Of a DNA stretch of 64,000 nucleotides, positions 8,621-16,836 are shown one piece after another (position 1 is the first letter of the stretch; the number at the start of each line of letters is the position of its first letter). Source of the stretch: Streptosporangium pseudovulgare. GTDB lineage: Bacteria > Actinomycetota > Actinomycetes > Streptosporangiales > Streptosporangiaceae. Under the pieces are notes generated by a model. It did not search any database, was not told the DNA's origin, and saw nothing but the letters and a program-made list of their open reading frames with translations. Both the position numbers and the translations under genes were made by a program. The stretch is taken from positions 1-64,000 of the forward strand of contig NZ_BMQJ01000009.1 of NCBI RefSeq assembly GCF_014648055.1, in the 5' to 3' direction.

Positions 8621-8911
8621 TCACTCGACGAAGACGCTGACCCCCTCCTCCACGACGGCGGCGGTGTCCGGGCTCAGCACGAGGACGACCTCCCCCGTGC
8701 AGTAGGGGCCGTTCCAGACGTAGGCGTAGTCGTCGGCCTGGTTCTCGACGTCGAGCGGGAAGACGTCGGAGCCGTAGCAGCCGCTGGGGTCGTAGTAGAC
8801 CGCCCCGTTGACGATCAGCGCCCCCTGGGCCGCCTGGGCGGGCTGGGAGACGGTCAGGGCGAGCGCCGCGGCCGCGGCGAGTGCGCCGAGTGTGGTGGTC
8901 ACGCGTCTCAT
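8621..8911 (-). CDS. Small secreted protein of unknown function
   Basis: Protein of 96 residues. M-R-R plus a long hydrophobic Ala/Leu segment ends in Q-P-A-Q-A-A, a good signal peptidase I site near residue 28. The mature part of about 68 residues has two cysteines (in P-S-G-C-Y-G-S and P-Y-C-T-G) that could form a disulfide, plus many acidic and aromatic residues. I do not recognise the family. The ATG at 8911 has an ideal GGAGG ribosome-binding site; a longer frame upstream lacks one. It is exported, and its role is unknown. Confidence 0.7.
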   Translation of the reverse strand: MRRVTTTLGALAAAAALALTVSQPAQAAQGALIVNGAVYYDPSGCYGSDVFPLDVENQADDYAYVWNGPYCTGEVVLVLSPDTAAVVEEGVSVFVE

Positions 8912-9100
8912 GGGTGCCTCCTGCTCGTGCGGGGCCGCCGTCTGCGACCCGGCCCCCACAACGTAAAGTAATCGCAAAGAGGCGTAGAGTAACCACGCGG
9001 TGAAACCCGTCTTTCCCTGGAGCCCCAGCCGCCCCTCCGGTCTCCTGCGGTAGGCCACCCCGCCCTACGGTGCGCGGGAGTGTCCCGGGTAGGGCACCAT

Positions 9101-10126
9101 ATGGAAATGGCACGTCCCCTGCGCGCACTGCCCAAGGCCCATCTCCACCTGCACTTCACCGGTTCGATGCGACACACCACGCTGGTGGAGCTGGCCCGGG
9201 GACACGGCCTGCACCTGCCGGACGCGCTGGCCCAGGACTGGCCGCCGAAGCTGCGGGCGACCGACGAGCGCGGCTGGTTCCGCTTCCAGCGGCTGTACGA
9301 CATCGCCCGGTCGGTCCTGCAGCGGGAGGACGACGTCTACCGGCTGCTGCGGGAGGCCGCCGAGGACGAGGCGGCTGAGGGGTCGCGCTGGCTGGAGATC
9401 CAGGTGGACCCGTCGGGGTACGCCCACCGGTTCGGCGGTCTCACCCCGACCCTGGAGCTGATGCTCGACGCCGCGCGCAAGGCCGCCGGGCACGCGGGGA
9501 TCGGCGTGGCCGTCGTGGTGGCCGCCAACCGCACCCGGCACCCTCTCGACGCCAAGACGCTCGCCCGGCTCGCCACCCGTCACATGGACCAGGGCGTGGT
9601 CGGGTTCGGGCTGTCCAACGACGAGCGCCGGGGCCGGGCCCGCGACTTCGACGGGGCGTTCCGGCTCGCCAAGCGGGCCGGGCTGCTGTCCCTGCCGCAC
9701 GGCGGGGAGCTGCTGGGCGCCGGCAGCGTGGTCGAGTGCGTCGACCTGCTCGGCGCCGACCGGGTCGGGCACGGCGTGCGGGCGGCCGAGTCCGAGCGGC
9801 TCATGGAGCGTCTGGCGGAGCGGGGGATCACCTGCGAGGTCTGCCCGTCCTCCAACGTCGGGCTCGGTGTCGCCGAGCGGGCCGAGGACGTGCCGCTGCG
9901 GCGGCTGTTCGACGCGGGCGTGCCGATCGCGCTGGGCGCCGACGACCCGCTGCTGTTCGGCTCGCGGCTGCTGCGGCAGTACGAGCTGGCCAGGGAGGTG
10001 TACGGCTTCACCGACGCCGAGCTGGCCGAGCTGGCCCGGCAGTCCATCCGGGCGTCGGCGGCCCCGGAGCATGTACGCCGGGACCTGCTCGCGGACATCG
10101 ACGGCTGGCTGGCGTCCCCGGCCTGA
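9101..10126 (+). CDS. add: Adenosine deaminase family protein
   Basis: Protein of 341 residues of the amidohydrolase superfamily, which hydrolyses adenosine to inosine or a related substrate using one bound zinc. Seen: L-P-K-A-H-L-H-L-H-F-T-G-S (two metal-binding histidines), L-P-H-G-G-E (the H-A-G-E position, with Gly for Ala), D-R-V-G-H-G, C-P-S-S-N and G-A-D-D-P-L-L-F with the catalytic aspartates. Two ATGs (9101, 9107) and an upstream GTG (9080) are possible starts; 9101 has AGGG 7 bases upstream. Substrate preference could differ, since the family includes adenine and aminodeoxyfutalosine deaminases. Confidence 0.85.
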   Translation: MEMARPLRALPKAHLHLHFTGSMRHTTLVELARGHGLHLPDALAQDWPPKLRATDERGWFRFQRLYDIARSVLQREDDVYRLLREAAEDEAAEGSRWLEIQVDPSGYAHRFGGLTPTLELMLDAARKAAGHAGIGVAVVVAANRTRHPLDAKTLARLATRHMDQGVVGFGLSNDERRGRARDFDGAFRLAKRAGLLSLPHGGELLGAGSVVECVDLLGADRVGHGVRAAESERLMERLAERGITCEVCPSSNVGLGVAERAEDVPLRRLFDAGVPIALGADDPLLFGSRLLRQYELAREVYGFTDAELAELARQSIRASAAPEHVRRDLLADIDGWLASPA

Positions 10127-10348
10127 GCCGTACGGCGGAACCCGGCGGGGCGACGCGGGGTCCCGGGCGAGCCGCGACGGGGCGCGCCGGCCCCCGGCAT
10201 TTCGAGCGGCCCGGCCGGTGAGGCCCGGGGCCGGGTCCCGGCGGGCTTCGGGCTCGGCGGCCCCAGCGAGTTCAGCGGACCGACAGGGCGATCTCCGGGG
10301 CACGGCGGCGCCTCAGCGGGCTCGATGGGCTCGATGGGCTCGATGGGC
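10127..10348. repeat. Intergenic repeats and duplicated gene tail
   Basis: CCGTACGG lies two bases after the adenosine deaminase stop. Bases around 10271-10303 repeat, with four or so changes, the last codons of the following minus-strand gene (10350-10382). Between the two copies the 9-mer gctcgatgg is repeated three times (about 10319-10345). The extra copy is out of frame with the gene. Confidence 0.6.
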
Positions 10349-11260
10349 TCAGCGGACCGACCGGGCGATCTCCAGGGCACGCCGGAGGTCGGCGGCCCCC
10401 TCCAGGCGCAGACCCGTCCTCCCCTTCTGCCAGATGAGGGTCGGCTCCGCCCGGCGAGGACGGGCGGGCGCCTCGCCGACCCCCGTGCGGGGCAGGTAGA
10501 CCAGGCCGTGCGGGCCCGGGATCCACCATCCCGCCGAGGCGCCGACCGTCACCTGGTCCGGCCAGGGCGGCCCCAGTTCCTTGCGGAAGACGACCTGGAG
10601 CACGCCGTCGTACTCGTCCAGCCGGATGCCGGGCCAGAGCAGCGACACCACCCGGCCGTCGTCGGCGACCCGGACGTCGGCGGGGTCCTCCAGCCCGGCG
10701 GGGACCGAGACGGGGAACGCCGCCTGCCGCCGGGCCTCCTCCAGCGTGACCCGGCGCTCCCCCGGGAGCGGCGCGGCCACCCCGGAGGGCAGCGGCCCGG
10801 GGCCGCCGACGCGCAGCTCGATCCCGGCGAACCGCAGGACCCGCGCGACCGCCGCCTGCCCCGCCGGGGTGACCCCGAGCAGGAGGGCGGCGGCGACCGC
10901 GACCGCGACGGCCGCGCGCCGCCGGGTGACGCGCCCCGGCCCGCGCCCGTCACCGCGCCACCCGGGCCCGCGCCGCGGTCCGGGACGGGAGGACGGTTCC
11001 GGCCGCGCACCGCCGTCGGACGCCCCGGCGGGACGGCCCTCCCCGGCGGCTTCGAGCCGGGCCCGTACGGCCAGCGCCACCTCGGCCGGGGGCGGCGCGG
11101 GCACCTCCAGAGCCTCCCCCAGGGCCAGGAGCGCGGCCTCGACACCGCCGGTGTCACCGGGCGCGGCGGCCCGGGAGGGGTCGTCCCCGGACGGCACACC
11201 GTCGCCGGCTCCGGCGCCCTCGGACGGGACGCCCGGCGGGACGTCGTCAGGTGAGGTCAC
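10349..11260 (-). CDS. Membrane-anchored anti-sigma factor candidate
   Basis: Protein of 303 residues: a cytoplasmic, Pro/Ala/Gly-rich N-terminal part of about 110 residues, basic residues R-V-T-R-R-R, one membrane helix (A-V-A-V-A-V-A-A-A-L-L-L-G-V), then an extracytoplasmic domain. The GTG start overlaps the upstream ECF sigma gene by 14 bases, the normal arrangement of a sigma factor and its regulator. I do not see the H-x3-C-x2-C zinc motif of ZAS anti-sigma factors, so the binding mode would differ. The external domain (W-W-I-P-G-P-H-G-L-V-Y-L and following) may sense an envelope signal. Function is inferred from position and topology. Confidence 0.65.
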   Translation of the reverse strand: MTSPDDVPPGVPSEGAGAGDGVPSGDDPSRAAAPGDTGGVEAALLALGEALEVPAPPPAEVALAVRARLEAAGEGRPAGASDGGARPEPSSRPGPRRGPGWRGDGRGPGRVTRRRAAVAVAVAAALLLGVTPAGQAAVARVLRFAGIELRVGGPGPLPSGVAAPLPGERRVTLEEARRQAAFPVSVPAGLEDPADVRVADDGRVVSLLWPGIRLDEYDGVLQVVFRKELGPPWPDQVTVGASAGWWIPGPHGLVYLPRTGVGEAPARPRRAEPTLIWQKGRTGLRLEGAADLRRALEIARSVR

Positions 11261-11840
11261 GGTCCACCTCCTCGCGCAGCCGGCGCAGGCCCCGGGAGGT
11301 CCGGGACTTGACGGTGCCGACCGGCAGCCCGAGCACCTGCGCGGTCTCGGCCTCGGACAGCTGCAGGAAGTACCGGCAGACGACCGCCTGGCGTTCCCGC
11401 TCCGGAAGCGCGCGCACCAGGTCGAGGAGCCGGGCGCGCCGGTCGGTGGCGACGGCCGTGTCCTCGGAGCTCTGCGACGCGCCCGGCGGGTCGAGCTCGG
11501 TGACCCGCGCGACCAGCTCCGCGCGACGGCCCCGGGAACGGGTCAGGTCATGGGTCTCGTTGGCCACGATCCGCAGCAGCCAGGGGCGGAACGGCGCGCC
11601 GCGCCGGAAACCGCCCAGGTGACGGTACGCCTTGACGAACGCCTCCTGGACGACGTCCTCGGCCTCGTCGCCGGCCCCGAGCATCGCCGCCGTGCGGTGC
11701 GCGAGCGCGCTGTAGCGGGCGACCAGGACCTCGTAGGCCGCCAGGTCGCCGTCCAGGGAACGGGCGATCGCCTCGTCGTCGTCCGCCGGGGGCTCCTTCG
11801 GGGGGTGACGCCCCGGGGTCGGGGCGCCCCAAGATTCCAC
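11247..11840 (-). CDS. ECF RNA polymerase sigma factor
   Basis: About 197 residues. Region 2: A-A-Y-E-V-L-V-A-R-Y then D-E-A-E-D-V-V-Q-E-A-F-V-K-A-Y-R-H-L and F-R-P-W-L-L-R-I-V-A-N-E. Region 4: L-P-E-R-E-R-Q-A-V-V-C-R-Y-F, L-S-E-A-E-T-A-Q-V-L and G-T-V-K-S-R-T-S-R-G-L. These mark an extracytoplasmic-function sigma factor. The start is uncertain: the frame is open far upstream, and I chose the GTG at 11840, just before the conserved core, though its ribosome-binding site is weak. It lies 131 bases downstream of the STAND ATPase cluster on the same strand and overlaps the membrane protein gene that probably regulates it. Confidence 0.88.
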   Translation of the reverse strand: MESWGAPTPGRHPPKEPPADDDEAIARSLDGDLAAYEVLVARYSALAHRTAAMLGAGDEAEDVVQEAFVKAYRHLGGFRRGAPFRPWLLRIVANETHDLTRSRGRRAELVARVTELDPPGASQSSEDTAVATDRRARLLDLVRALPERERQAVVCRYFLQLSEAETAQVLGLPVGTVKSRTSRGLRRLREEVDRDLT

Positions 11841-11971
11841 CGCATCGCGGCGTCCCCGGGAAGCCCCCGGACCCAAGGGGGTCCTCGCACGAACCGCCTC
11901 ACGGCCGCGGCCCTCCGGGAAGCCCCGGACCCGCCGGAGTTCCCCGGGCACGCGCCGATCATGCCGGATCC

Positions 11972-14323
11972 TCAGCCGAGGGCGTGGAGCACCGCGGAGC
12001 CGGGGTCGCCGTCGCACCCCTCGGCGAAGGCGGCGTCGTAGGCGTCGTCACCGAGGAGCTGCCGGGCGGTCCGCTCGGCGACCGTCCCGGGCTCGCACAC
12101 GCTCTCCCGGCCGGGTCCGCGCGCCCCGGACAGGCCGCGCATCCGCTTCTCGGCACCCTGCAGGCGGGCCGTACGGCGGGCGTCCCCCTGGATCGACGCG
12201 ATCACCGCGAGCTGACCCAGGGTCTCCGCCGCGCCCGCCGTGTCCCGCAGGCGCCACCGGGCGGCGAGCGACCGCCGGGCCGCCCGCGCCGCCTCGTCGG
12301 CCTCGCCCAGGCCGAGCCGGGCGATGGACAGCACGTGGTCGCACTGGGCGCGGGCCCAGAGCTCGCCGCGGGCCTCGCACAACCGCCCGGCCTCCTCCAG
12401 CGTGGTGACCGCCCGGGCGAACTCGCCGCGCCAGGTGTCCGCGATCGCCGCGACCACCAGGGCGAGCGGTTCGCCGACGGTCATCACCCCGGCGCGGTGG
12501 AAGTGCTCGCGGGCGCGCCGTACGGCGGGCCGTACCTCGCCGAGGGCGCCGGTGAGCAGGGCGTGGCAGGCCAGTGCCAGCCGGGCGTGCCCGGCGGCCG
12601 CGTGGTCGGACCAGTCGAGGGCGGCCGACAGCGCCGCCTCGGCGCTGCGGTGGGCGCGTTCCGGGTCTCCCTGGGCGGCGGCCACGCACGCGTCGGCCCA
12701 CAGGAGCCGGGACAGGCCGGGATCGGCCACCGGCGCGGCGGCGATCACCCGCCCCAGGTGACGGCGGCCCTCGTTCAGCCGGCCCGTGCAGTGCCAGAGG
12801 ATCCACAGGGCCCCGGCGAGCTCGGCGGACAGCGGGTCGGACGGCGAATCGAGCACGCGGCGCAGGTCGGGCAGCGAGAACCGCAGCCGGGCGGCCCATT
12901 CCTCCTGCGCCGGGCCGTACCAGCCGGCCGCGGCGCGACGGGCCAGCCCGAGGTGGTGGTGGCGGTGCCGCCGGACCGTCCGGGCCTCCTCCCCGAGCCG
13001 GGCCAGCCGCTCCGCGCCGTACTCCCTGACCGGTTCCGGTTGCCGGTAGCCGCCGGGGACCGGGGTGAGCAGCCCCTTGGCCGCAAGGCCGGCCAGCAGG
13101 TCCGGCACGCCGGTGAGACGCTCGTCGCCGCACACCCACCGGGCGGACTCCGGGTCGATGGGGCCGGCGAAGACCGACAGGCGGGCCCAGAGCAGCCGTT
13201 CGGCCGGGGAGCACAGCTCGTGGCTCCAGTCGATCACGGCGCGCAGTCGCTGGGGGCGGAAGAAGGGCGGGTGGGTGGCCGGCCGGGGCCCGAGCCGCTC
13301 CTCCAGCCGGTCGGCGAGCCACTCCACCGGTCCGGCCGGTGACCCGGCGGAAGGCGGTCCGGCCGGAAGAGACCCGGCGGGAGGCGGGGGTGCCGGAAGA
13401 GACCCGGCGGGAGGCGGGGGTGCCGGAAGAGACCCGGCGGGAGGCGGAGCGGCCAGGAGAGATCCGGCGGGAGGCGAGGCCGTCGGGAGGGATCCGGCGG
13501 GGGGTGGAACGGCGGGAAGGGATCCGGCGGGAGGCGGGGCCGCCGGGAGCTGCCCGGCGGCGAGTTCCAGGGCGAGCGGGACGCCGCCCAGCAGCCGGCA
13601 GATCCGCTCGGCGGCCATGGTGGCCGCCTCACCGGTCACCAGGCCGGGCGCCACCGCCTCGGCCCGGTCGAGGAAGATCCGGAGCGCGTCGTCGGTCGCG
13701 GCGTCGGCCGGGTACGGGGCGGAGGCCCACGGATCCGGAGTCCACTGGGCCGGAGTCCGCGGTTCCGAGGTGCGCGGTTCCGGGGTCCTCGGGGCTGGAG
13801 TCCGCGGGGCGGAGGTCCTCGGGGCGGGGGGACGGAACGGTTCCACGGGCAGCACCGCCTCGTGCGGCAGCCCGAGCGGCCGCCGGGAGGTGAGCAGGAG
13901 GCGCACGCCCGGCGCCTCGGCCCGGATTCGGACGGCGAGCTCGCGGCAGGCGGCGGCGAGCCGGTCGCAGGAGTCGAGGACCAGCAGGAGGTGTTTCCCC
14001 GCGAGGAACTCGACGAGCAGGTCGTCCTGCGGCCGGGCCGACCGCTCGGGCATGCCCATGACGGCCGCGACGGCGTGCGGGAGCAGGCCGCCGTCGCGTT
14101 CGCCGGACAGCTCCACCAGCCAGGCGCCGTCCGGGTGGAAGTCGCGGCACTCCGCCGCCGCCCTGAGGGCGATCCGTGTCTTGCCGACGCCCGCCGCGCC
14201 GGTGATCGTGACCGACGACGTGTCGGCCAGGAGTTTCAGCGCCTTCGTGACCTCGGCCTGGCGTCCGACGAAACGGCTCGGTTCCGCGGGCAGGTTCCCT
14301 CGCCACCATGGATGGGGTTCCAC
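11972..14323 (-). CDS. STAND (NB-ARC/COG3903-type) ATPase 1, with internal repeats
   Basis: Protein of 783 residues. NTPase domain: F-V-G-R at 18-21, Walker A G-A-A-G-V-G-K-T (42-49), Walker B L-L-L-V-L-D-S-C-D (about 112-120), sensor T-S-R-R-P-L, and the G-V-P-L-A-L-E-L motif (247-254). A winged-helix segment with W-S-H-E-L-C-S-P-A-E-R-L-L-W-A-R follows, then an all-helical TPR-like region to the end. Two low-complexity inserts are unusual: P-R-T repeats at about 165-195, and a 10-residue unit (S-L-P-A-x-P-P-P-A-G) repeated seven times at about 259-328. Related LuxR-type regulators carry a helix-turn-helix after the C-terminal D-A-A-F-A-E-G motif; this protein ends there. GTG start, GGAGGGAG upstream. 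Role unknown: signal-responsive regulator or defence ATPase are options. Confidence 0.85.
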   Translation of the reverse strand: MEPHPWWRGNLPAEPSRFVGRQAEVTKALKLLADTSSVTITGAAGVGKTRIALRAAAECRDFHPDGAWLVELSGERDGGLLPHAVAAVMGMPERSARPQDDLLVEFLAGKHLLLVLDSCDRLAAACRELAVRIRAEAPGVRLLLTSRRPLGLPHEAVLPVEPFRPPAPRTSAPRTPAPRTPEPRTSEPRTPAQWTPDPWASAPYPADAATDDALRIFLDRAEAVAPGLVTGEAATMAAERICRLLGGVPLALELAAGQLPAAPPPAGSLPAVPPPAGSLPTASPPAGSLLAAPPPAGSLPAPPPPAGSLPAPPPPAGSLPAGPPSAGSPAGPVEWLADRLEERLGPRPATHPPFFRPQRLRAVIDWSHELCSPAERLLWARLSVFAGPIDPESARWVCGDERLTGVPDLLAGLAAKGLLTPVPGGYRQPEPVREYGAERLARLGEEARTVRRHRHHHLGLARRAAAGWYGPAQEEWAARLRFSLPDLRRVLDSPSDPLSAELAGALWILWHCTGRLNEGRRHLGRVIAAAPVADPGLSRLLWADACVAAAQGDPERAHRSAEAALSAALDWSDHAAAGHARLALACHALLTGALGEVRPAVRRAREHFHRAGVMTVGEPLALVVAAIADTWRGEFARAVTTLEEAGRLCEARGELWARAQCDHVLSIARLGLGEADEAARAARRSLAARWRLRDTAGAAETLGQLAVIASIQGDARRTARLQGAEKRMRGLSGARGPGRESVCEPGTVAERTARQLLGDDAYDAAFAEGCDGDPGSAVLHALG
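13340..13550. repeat. 30-bp tandem repeat inside STAND ATPase 1
   Basis: Seven in-frame copies of a 30-base unit (about gacccggcgggaggcggggg on the plus strand plus a variable part) encode S-L-P-A-x-P-P-P-A-G. Two neighbouring copies are almost identical at the DNA level, suggesting recent expansion. They fall between the G-V-P-L motif and the winged helix, where no insert is present in the two paralogues. Confidence 0.85.
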
Positions 14324-14569
14324 CGGTTCGCGCTCCCTCCTGCTGGGCTTCCTGCTGAACGTGGGTCGCTCAGGAATCGCATCCCGTCAGGGTCACGGAC
14401 CGGGCCACAGGCCCCTTGCCGGTGGGGGTTTCCTTCTCCTCCGGCGCATATCTCACCGCCGCGCCGAGGCCGAACTTCCCCCACGCGTAGGGAAATTACG
14501 GAAACATCCCTTTTGTCGGACCGAGGAGGGCGCGCCGGATCCGGCGAACCGGCGCGGGCCCCGGAGGGG
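14324..14569. promoter_or_regulatory. Spacer between STAND ATPases 1 and 2, possible internal promoter
   Basis: A 246-base spacer with a patch of lower G+C around 14485-14520 (ggaaattacggaaacatccc). This could hold a promoter for ATPase 1 and the sigma genes, but no clear -35/-10 pair is visible. Confidence 0.3.
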
Positions 14570-16759
14570 TCAGGTCCGGGAGGAGGCGCGTCCGGTGGGC
14601 GGTTGGACGGCGTCGCCGGCGTTCCGGATCAGCGCCACGGCGACCCCCGGTGCCGTGGCCAGCCCCCGGGCGAACGCCCACTCGTGCGCGGCGTCACCCG
14701 CCAGCGCCCGGGCCCTCCGTTCCGTCCGCTCCCGCCCGACCGCGAAGCCGGGCGTGCCGTACACGGGCGTGCCGTGACCGGGCCCGTCCCACCCCGGTGA
14801 CCCGCCCACCGGCGCACCGGCCCCGGACGGACCGCCCGCGGCGTCCGGGAGCATGCCGTACGCGGGTCCGCCACCGGTGGCCGCGTCGTCGGTGAACACG
14901 CCGTTCACCGACGCGCCGGAGTCCTCCCGCGCCCGCCGGGACGCCCCCAGCAGCCAGGCGGCCCGCCGCCCGTCACCACGGCGCGCCGCCACCGCGGCGA
15001 GCTGCTCCATCGCCAGGGCGGCGCCGGTCCCGTCTCCCAGGCGCCACCTGGCGTCGAGCGCCGCCCGCGCGGAGGTCTCCGCCGCGCCGGCGTCCCCCCG
15101 GCCCAGTTCGGCCAGCGATCGCACCTGCTCGCCCTCCGCGCGCGTCCACAGCTCACCGCGTACGGCGCGGCGCGCCCGGCGGTCGAGTATCGCCACCGCC
15201 CGGTCGAACGCCCCCCGCGCGCACAGGGTCCGGGCGAGCGTCGCCTCGGCGAGGGCGAGGCCGAGGTCGTCCCGGGCGTCCCGGGCGAGCAGTTCGAACG
15301 CCGCGACCACGAGGCGCCCGGCCTCCCCCGGGTCGCCGAGGGCGAGGCTGGCCGCCGCGGCGCACTGCAGCGCCCGCCCCGCGATGTCCGGGTCGTTCCC
15401 GGCCGTCGCGGCCTCGTACGCCTCCGCGGCTCCGGCGCGGGCCGCCACCGCGTCGCCGGCGGAGAGCGCGGCCTGCGCCCGCGCCCACAGGGCCAGGGTC
15501 CGCGCCGGACCCGGCCGGGTGTGCCGGCGCAGCGAGCGGTCGAGGTAACGGCGGCCAGGACCCGCCAGGCCGAGGCAGCACCAGGCGAACCAGAGGGCGC
15601 CGGGCAGGTCGGGACCGTCGTCGCGGTCGAGGGCCGCCCGCAGGTTGGGCAGCTCCCGGCGGGTCCAGGCGGCCCACTCCCGCTGGCGCGGGCCGTACCA
15701 CTCCGCCCCGGCGCGGCGCGCGACGGCGAGGTAGTGGTCGCGGTGACGGCGGCGGAGGGCGTCCTCCTCGCCCAGTCGGCGCAGCCACTCCCCGCCGTAG
15801 TCGCGGGTCATGCCGAGCATCCGGTAGCGGTCTCCTCGCCTCTCCAGCAGGGACGCCTCGGCCAGCCGGGCCAGCGGCGGGTCGGCGAGCGCCTCGTCGC
15901 CGCACACCGCGCGCGCGTCATCGGCGCCGAAGTCCCCGGGGAAGACCGACAGCCGGGCCCAGAGCAGGCGCTCGGCGGGGGAGCACAGCTCGTGGCTCCA
16001 GCCGACCGCGGTGCGCAGCGTCCGGTGCCGCCCGAACGGCGCCGGACCGCCGCCGGTGAGCAGTCCGAGGCGGTCGCCCAGCCGGTCGGCGACCTGCCGG
16101 GCCGACAGGGCCCGCAGCCGACGGGCGGCGAGCTCGATGGCGAGCGGGACGCCGTCCAGCAGCCGGCAGATCCGGGTCGCCTCCGCCTCGTCGAGGATGA
16201 GGCCGGGTACCGCGGCGCGGGCCCGCTCGCCGAGCAGCCGCACCGCGTCGGAGCCGGGACCGCTCACGTCCAGGGGCCCGACCCGCAGGACCCGCTCGCC
16301 GGGCACGCCGAGCGGGCGGCGGCAGGTGGCGATCACCCGGACGTGCGGGGCCCGGGCCAGGATCGGCCGCAGCAGCTCCGCGCAGGCGCCGGTCAGGTGG
16401 TCGCAGGTGTCCAGGACCAGCAGCAGCCGCCGGTCGGCGAGGAATCCGGCCAGCACCTCGGCCTGGGGGTGGGCCGCCTGCTCGGGCAGACCGAGGACCG
16501 CGGCGACCCGGTGGCCGACGAGGGCGCCGTTCTGCTCGGCCGACAGCTCGGCGAACCACGCCCCGTCGGGGAAGGAGCCGCCGAGCACGTCGGCCGCCCT
16601 GAGCGCGAGCCTGGTCTTGCCCACCCCGGCGGCGCCGGTGAGGGTCACCAGCGGCGACCGGGCGACCAGCGCGGCGATCCCGCCGAGCTCCTCGCGCCGC
16701 CCGACGAGGCTGCTGATCTCCGCCGGGACGTTCCCCCGGCACGTGCGTGTCTCCCCCAC
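14570..16759 (-). CDS. STAND (NB-ARC/COG3903-type) ATPase 2
   Basis: Protein of 729 residues, paralogous to its two neighbours. Seen: N-V-P-A-E-I-S-S-L-V-G-R near the N-terminus, Walker A G-A-A-G-V-G-K-T (42-49), Walker B L-L-L-V-L-D-T-C-D, T-C-R-R-P-L-G, D-G-V-P-L-A-I-E-L-A-A, and the winged-helix stretch S-H-E-L-C-S-P-A-E-R-L-L-W, identical to that of ATPase 1. A helical TPR-like half follows. Near the end a Gly/Pro-rich segment of about 50 residues precedes A-R-A-L-A-G-D-A-A-H-E-W-A-F-A-R-G, and no helix-turn-helix follows. GTG start at 16759 with GGAGCG just before it. 77 bases separate it from ATPase 3 upstream and 246 from ATPase 1 downstream. Confidence 0.85.
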   Translation of the reverse strand: MGETRTCRGNVPAEISSLVGRREELGGIAALVARSPLVTLTGAAGVGKTRLALRAADVLGGSFPDGAWFAELSAEQNGALVGHRVAAVLGLPEQAAHPQAEVLAGFLADRRLLLVLDTCDHLTGACAELLRPILARAPHVRVIATCRRPLGVPGERVLRVGPLDVSGPGSDAVRLLGERARAAVPGLILDEAEATRICRLLDGVPLAIELAARRLRALSARQVADRLGDRLGLLTGGGPAPFGRHRTLRTAVGWSHELCSPAERLLWARLSVFPGDFGADDARAVCGDEALADPPLARLAEASLLERRGDRYRMLGMTRDYGGEWLRRLGEEDALRRRHRDHYLAVARRAGAEWYGPRQREWAAWTRRELPNLRAALDRDDGPDLPGALWFAWCCLGLAGPGRRYLDRSLRRHTRPGPARTLALWARAQAALSAGDAVAARAGAAEAYEAATAGNDPDIAGRALQCAAAASLALGDPGEAGRLVVAAFELLARDARDDLGLALAEATLARTLCARGAFDRAVAILDRRARRAVRGELWTRAEGEQVRSLAELGRGDAGAAETSARAALDARWRLGDGTGAALAMEQLAAVAARRGDGRRAAWLLGASRRAREDSGASVNGVFTDDAATGGGPAYGMLPDAAGGPSGAGAPVGGSPGWDGPGHGTPVYGTPGFAVGRERTERRARALAGDAAHEWAFARGLATAPGVAVALIRNAGDAVQPPTGRASSRT

Positions 16760-16836
16760 CGCTCCGCACCCCCCGCGTGAGGTGGCAAGCCAACCACGGA
16801 AGCGGCGGCGAAGCCGACCCGAGCCGGCGGCGGCGG

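Noticed and set aside
10272-10529. Extra 85-codon minus-strand ORF overlapping the anti-sigma 3' end
   Set aside because: It arises from the duplicated tail in another frame and has no start signal.
13340-13550. Regular repeats that could suggest a CRISPR array
   Set aside because: Units are contiguous, in frame and without unique spacers; the same holds for 43042-43304 and 44244-44339.
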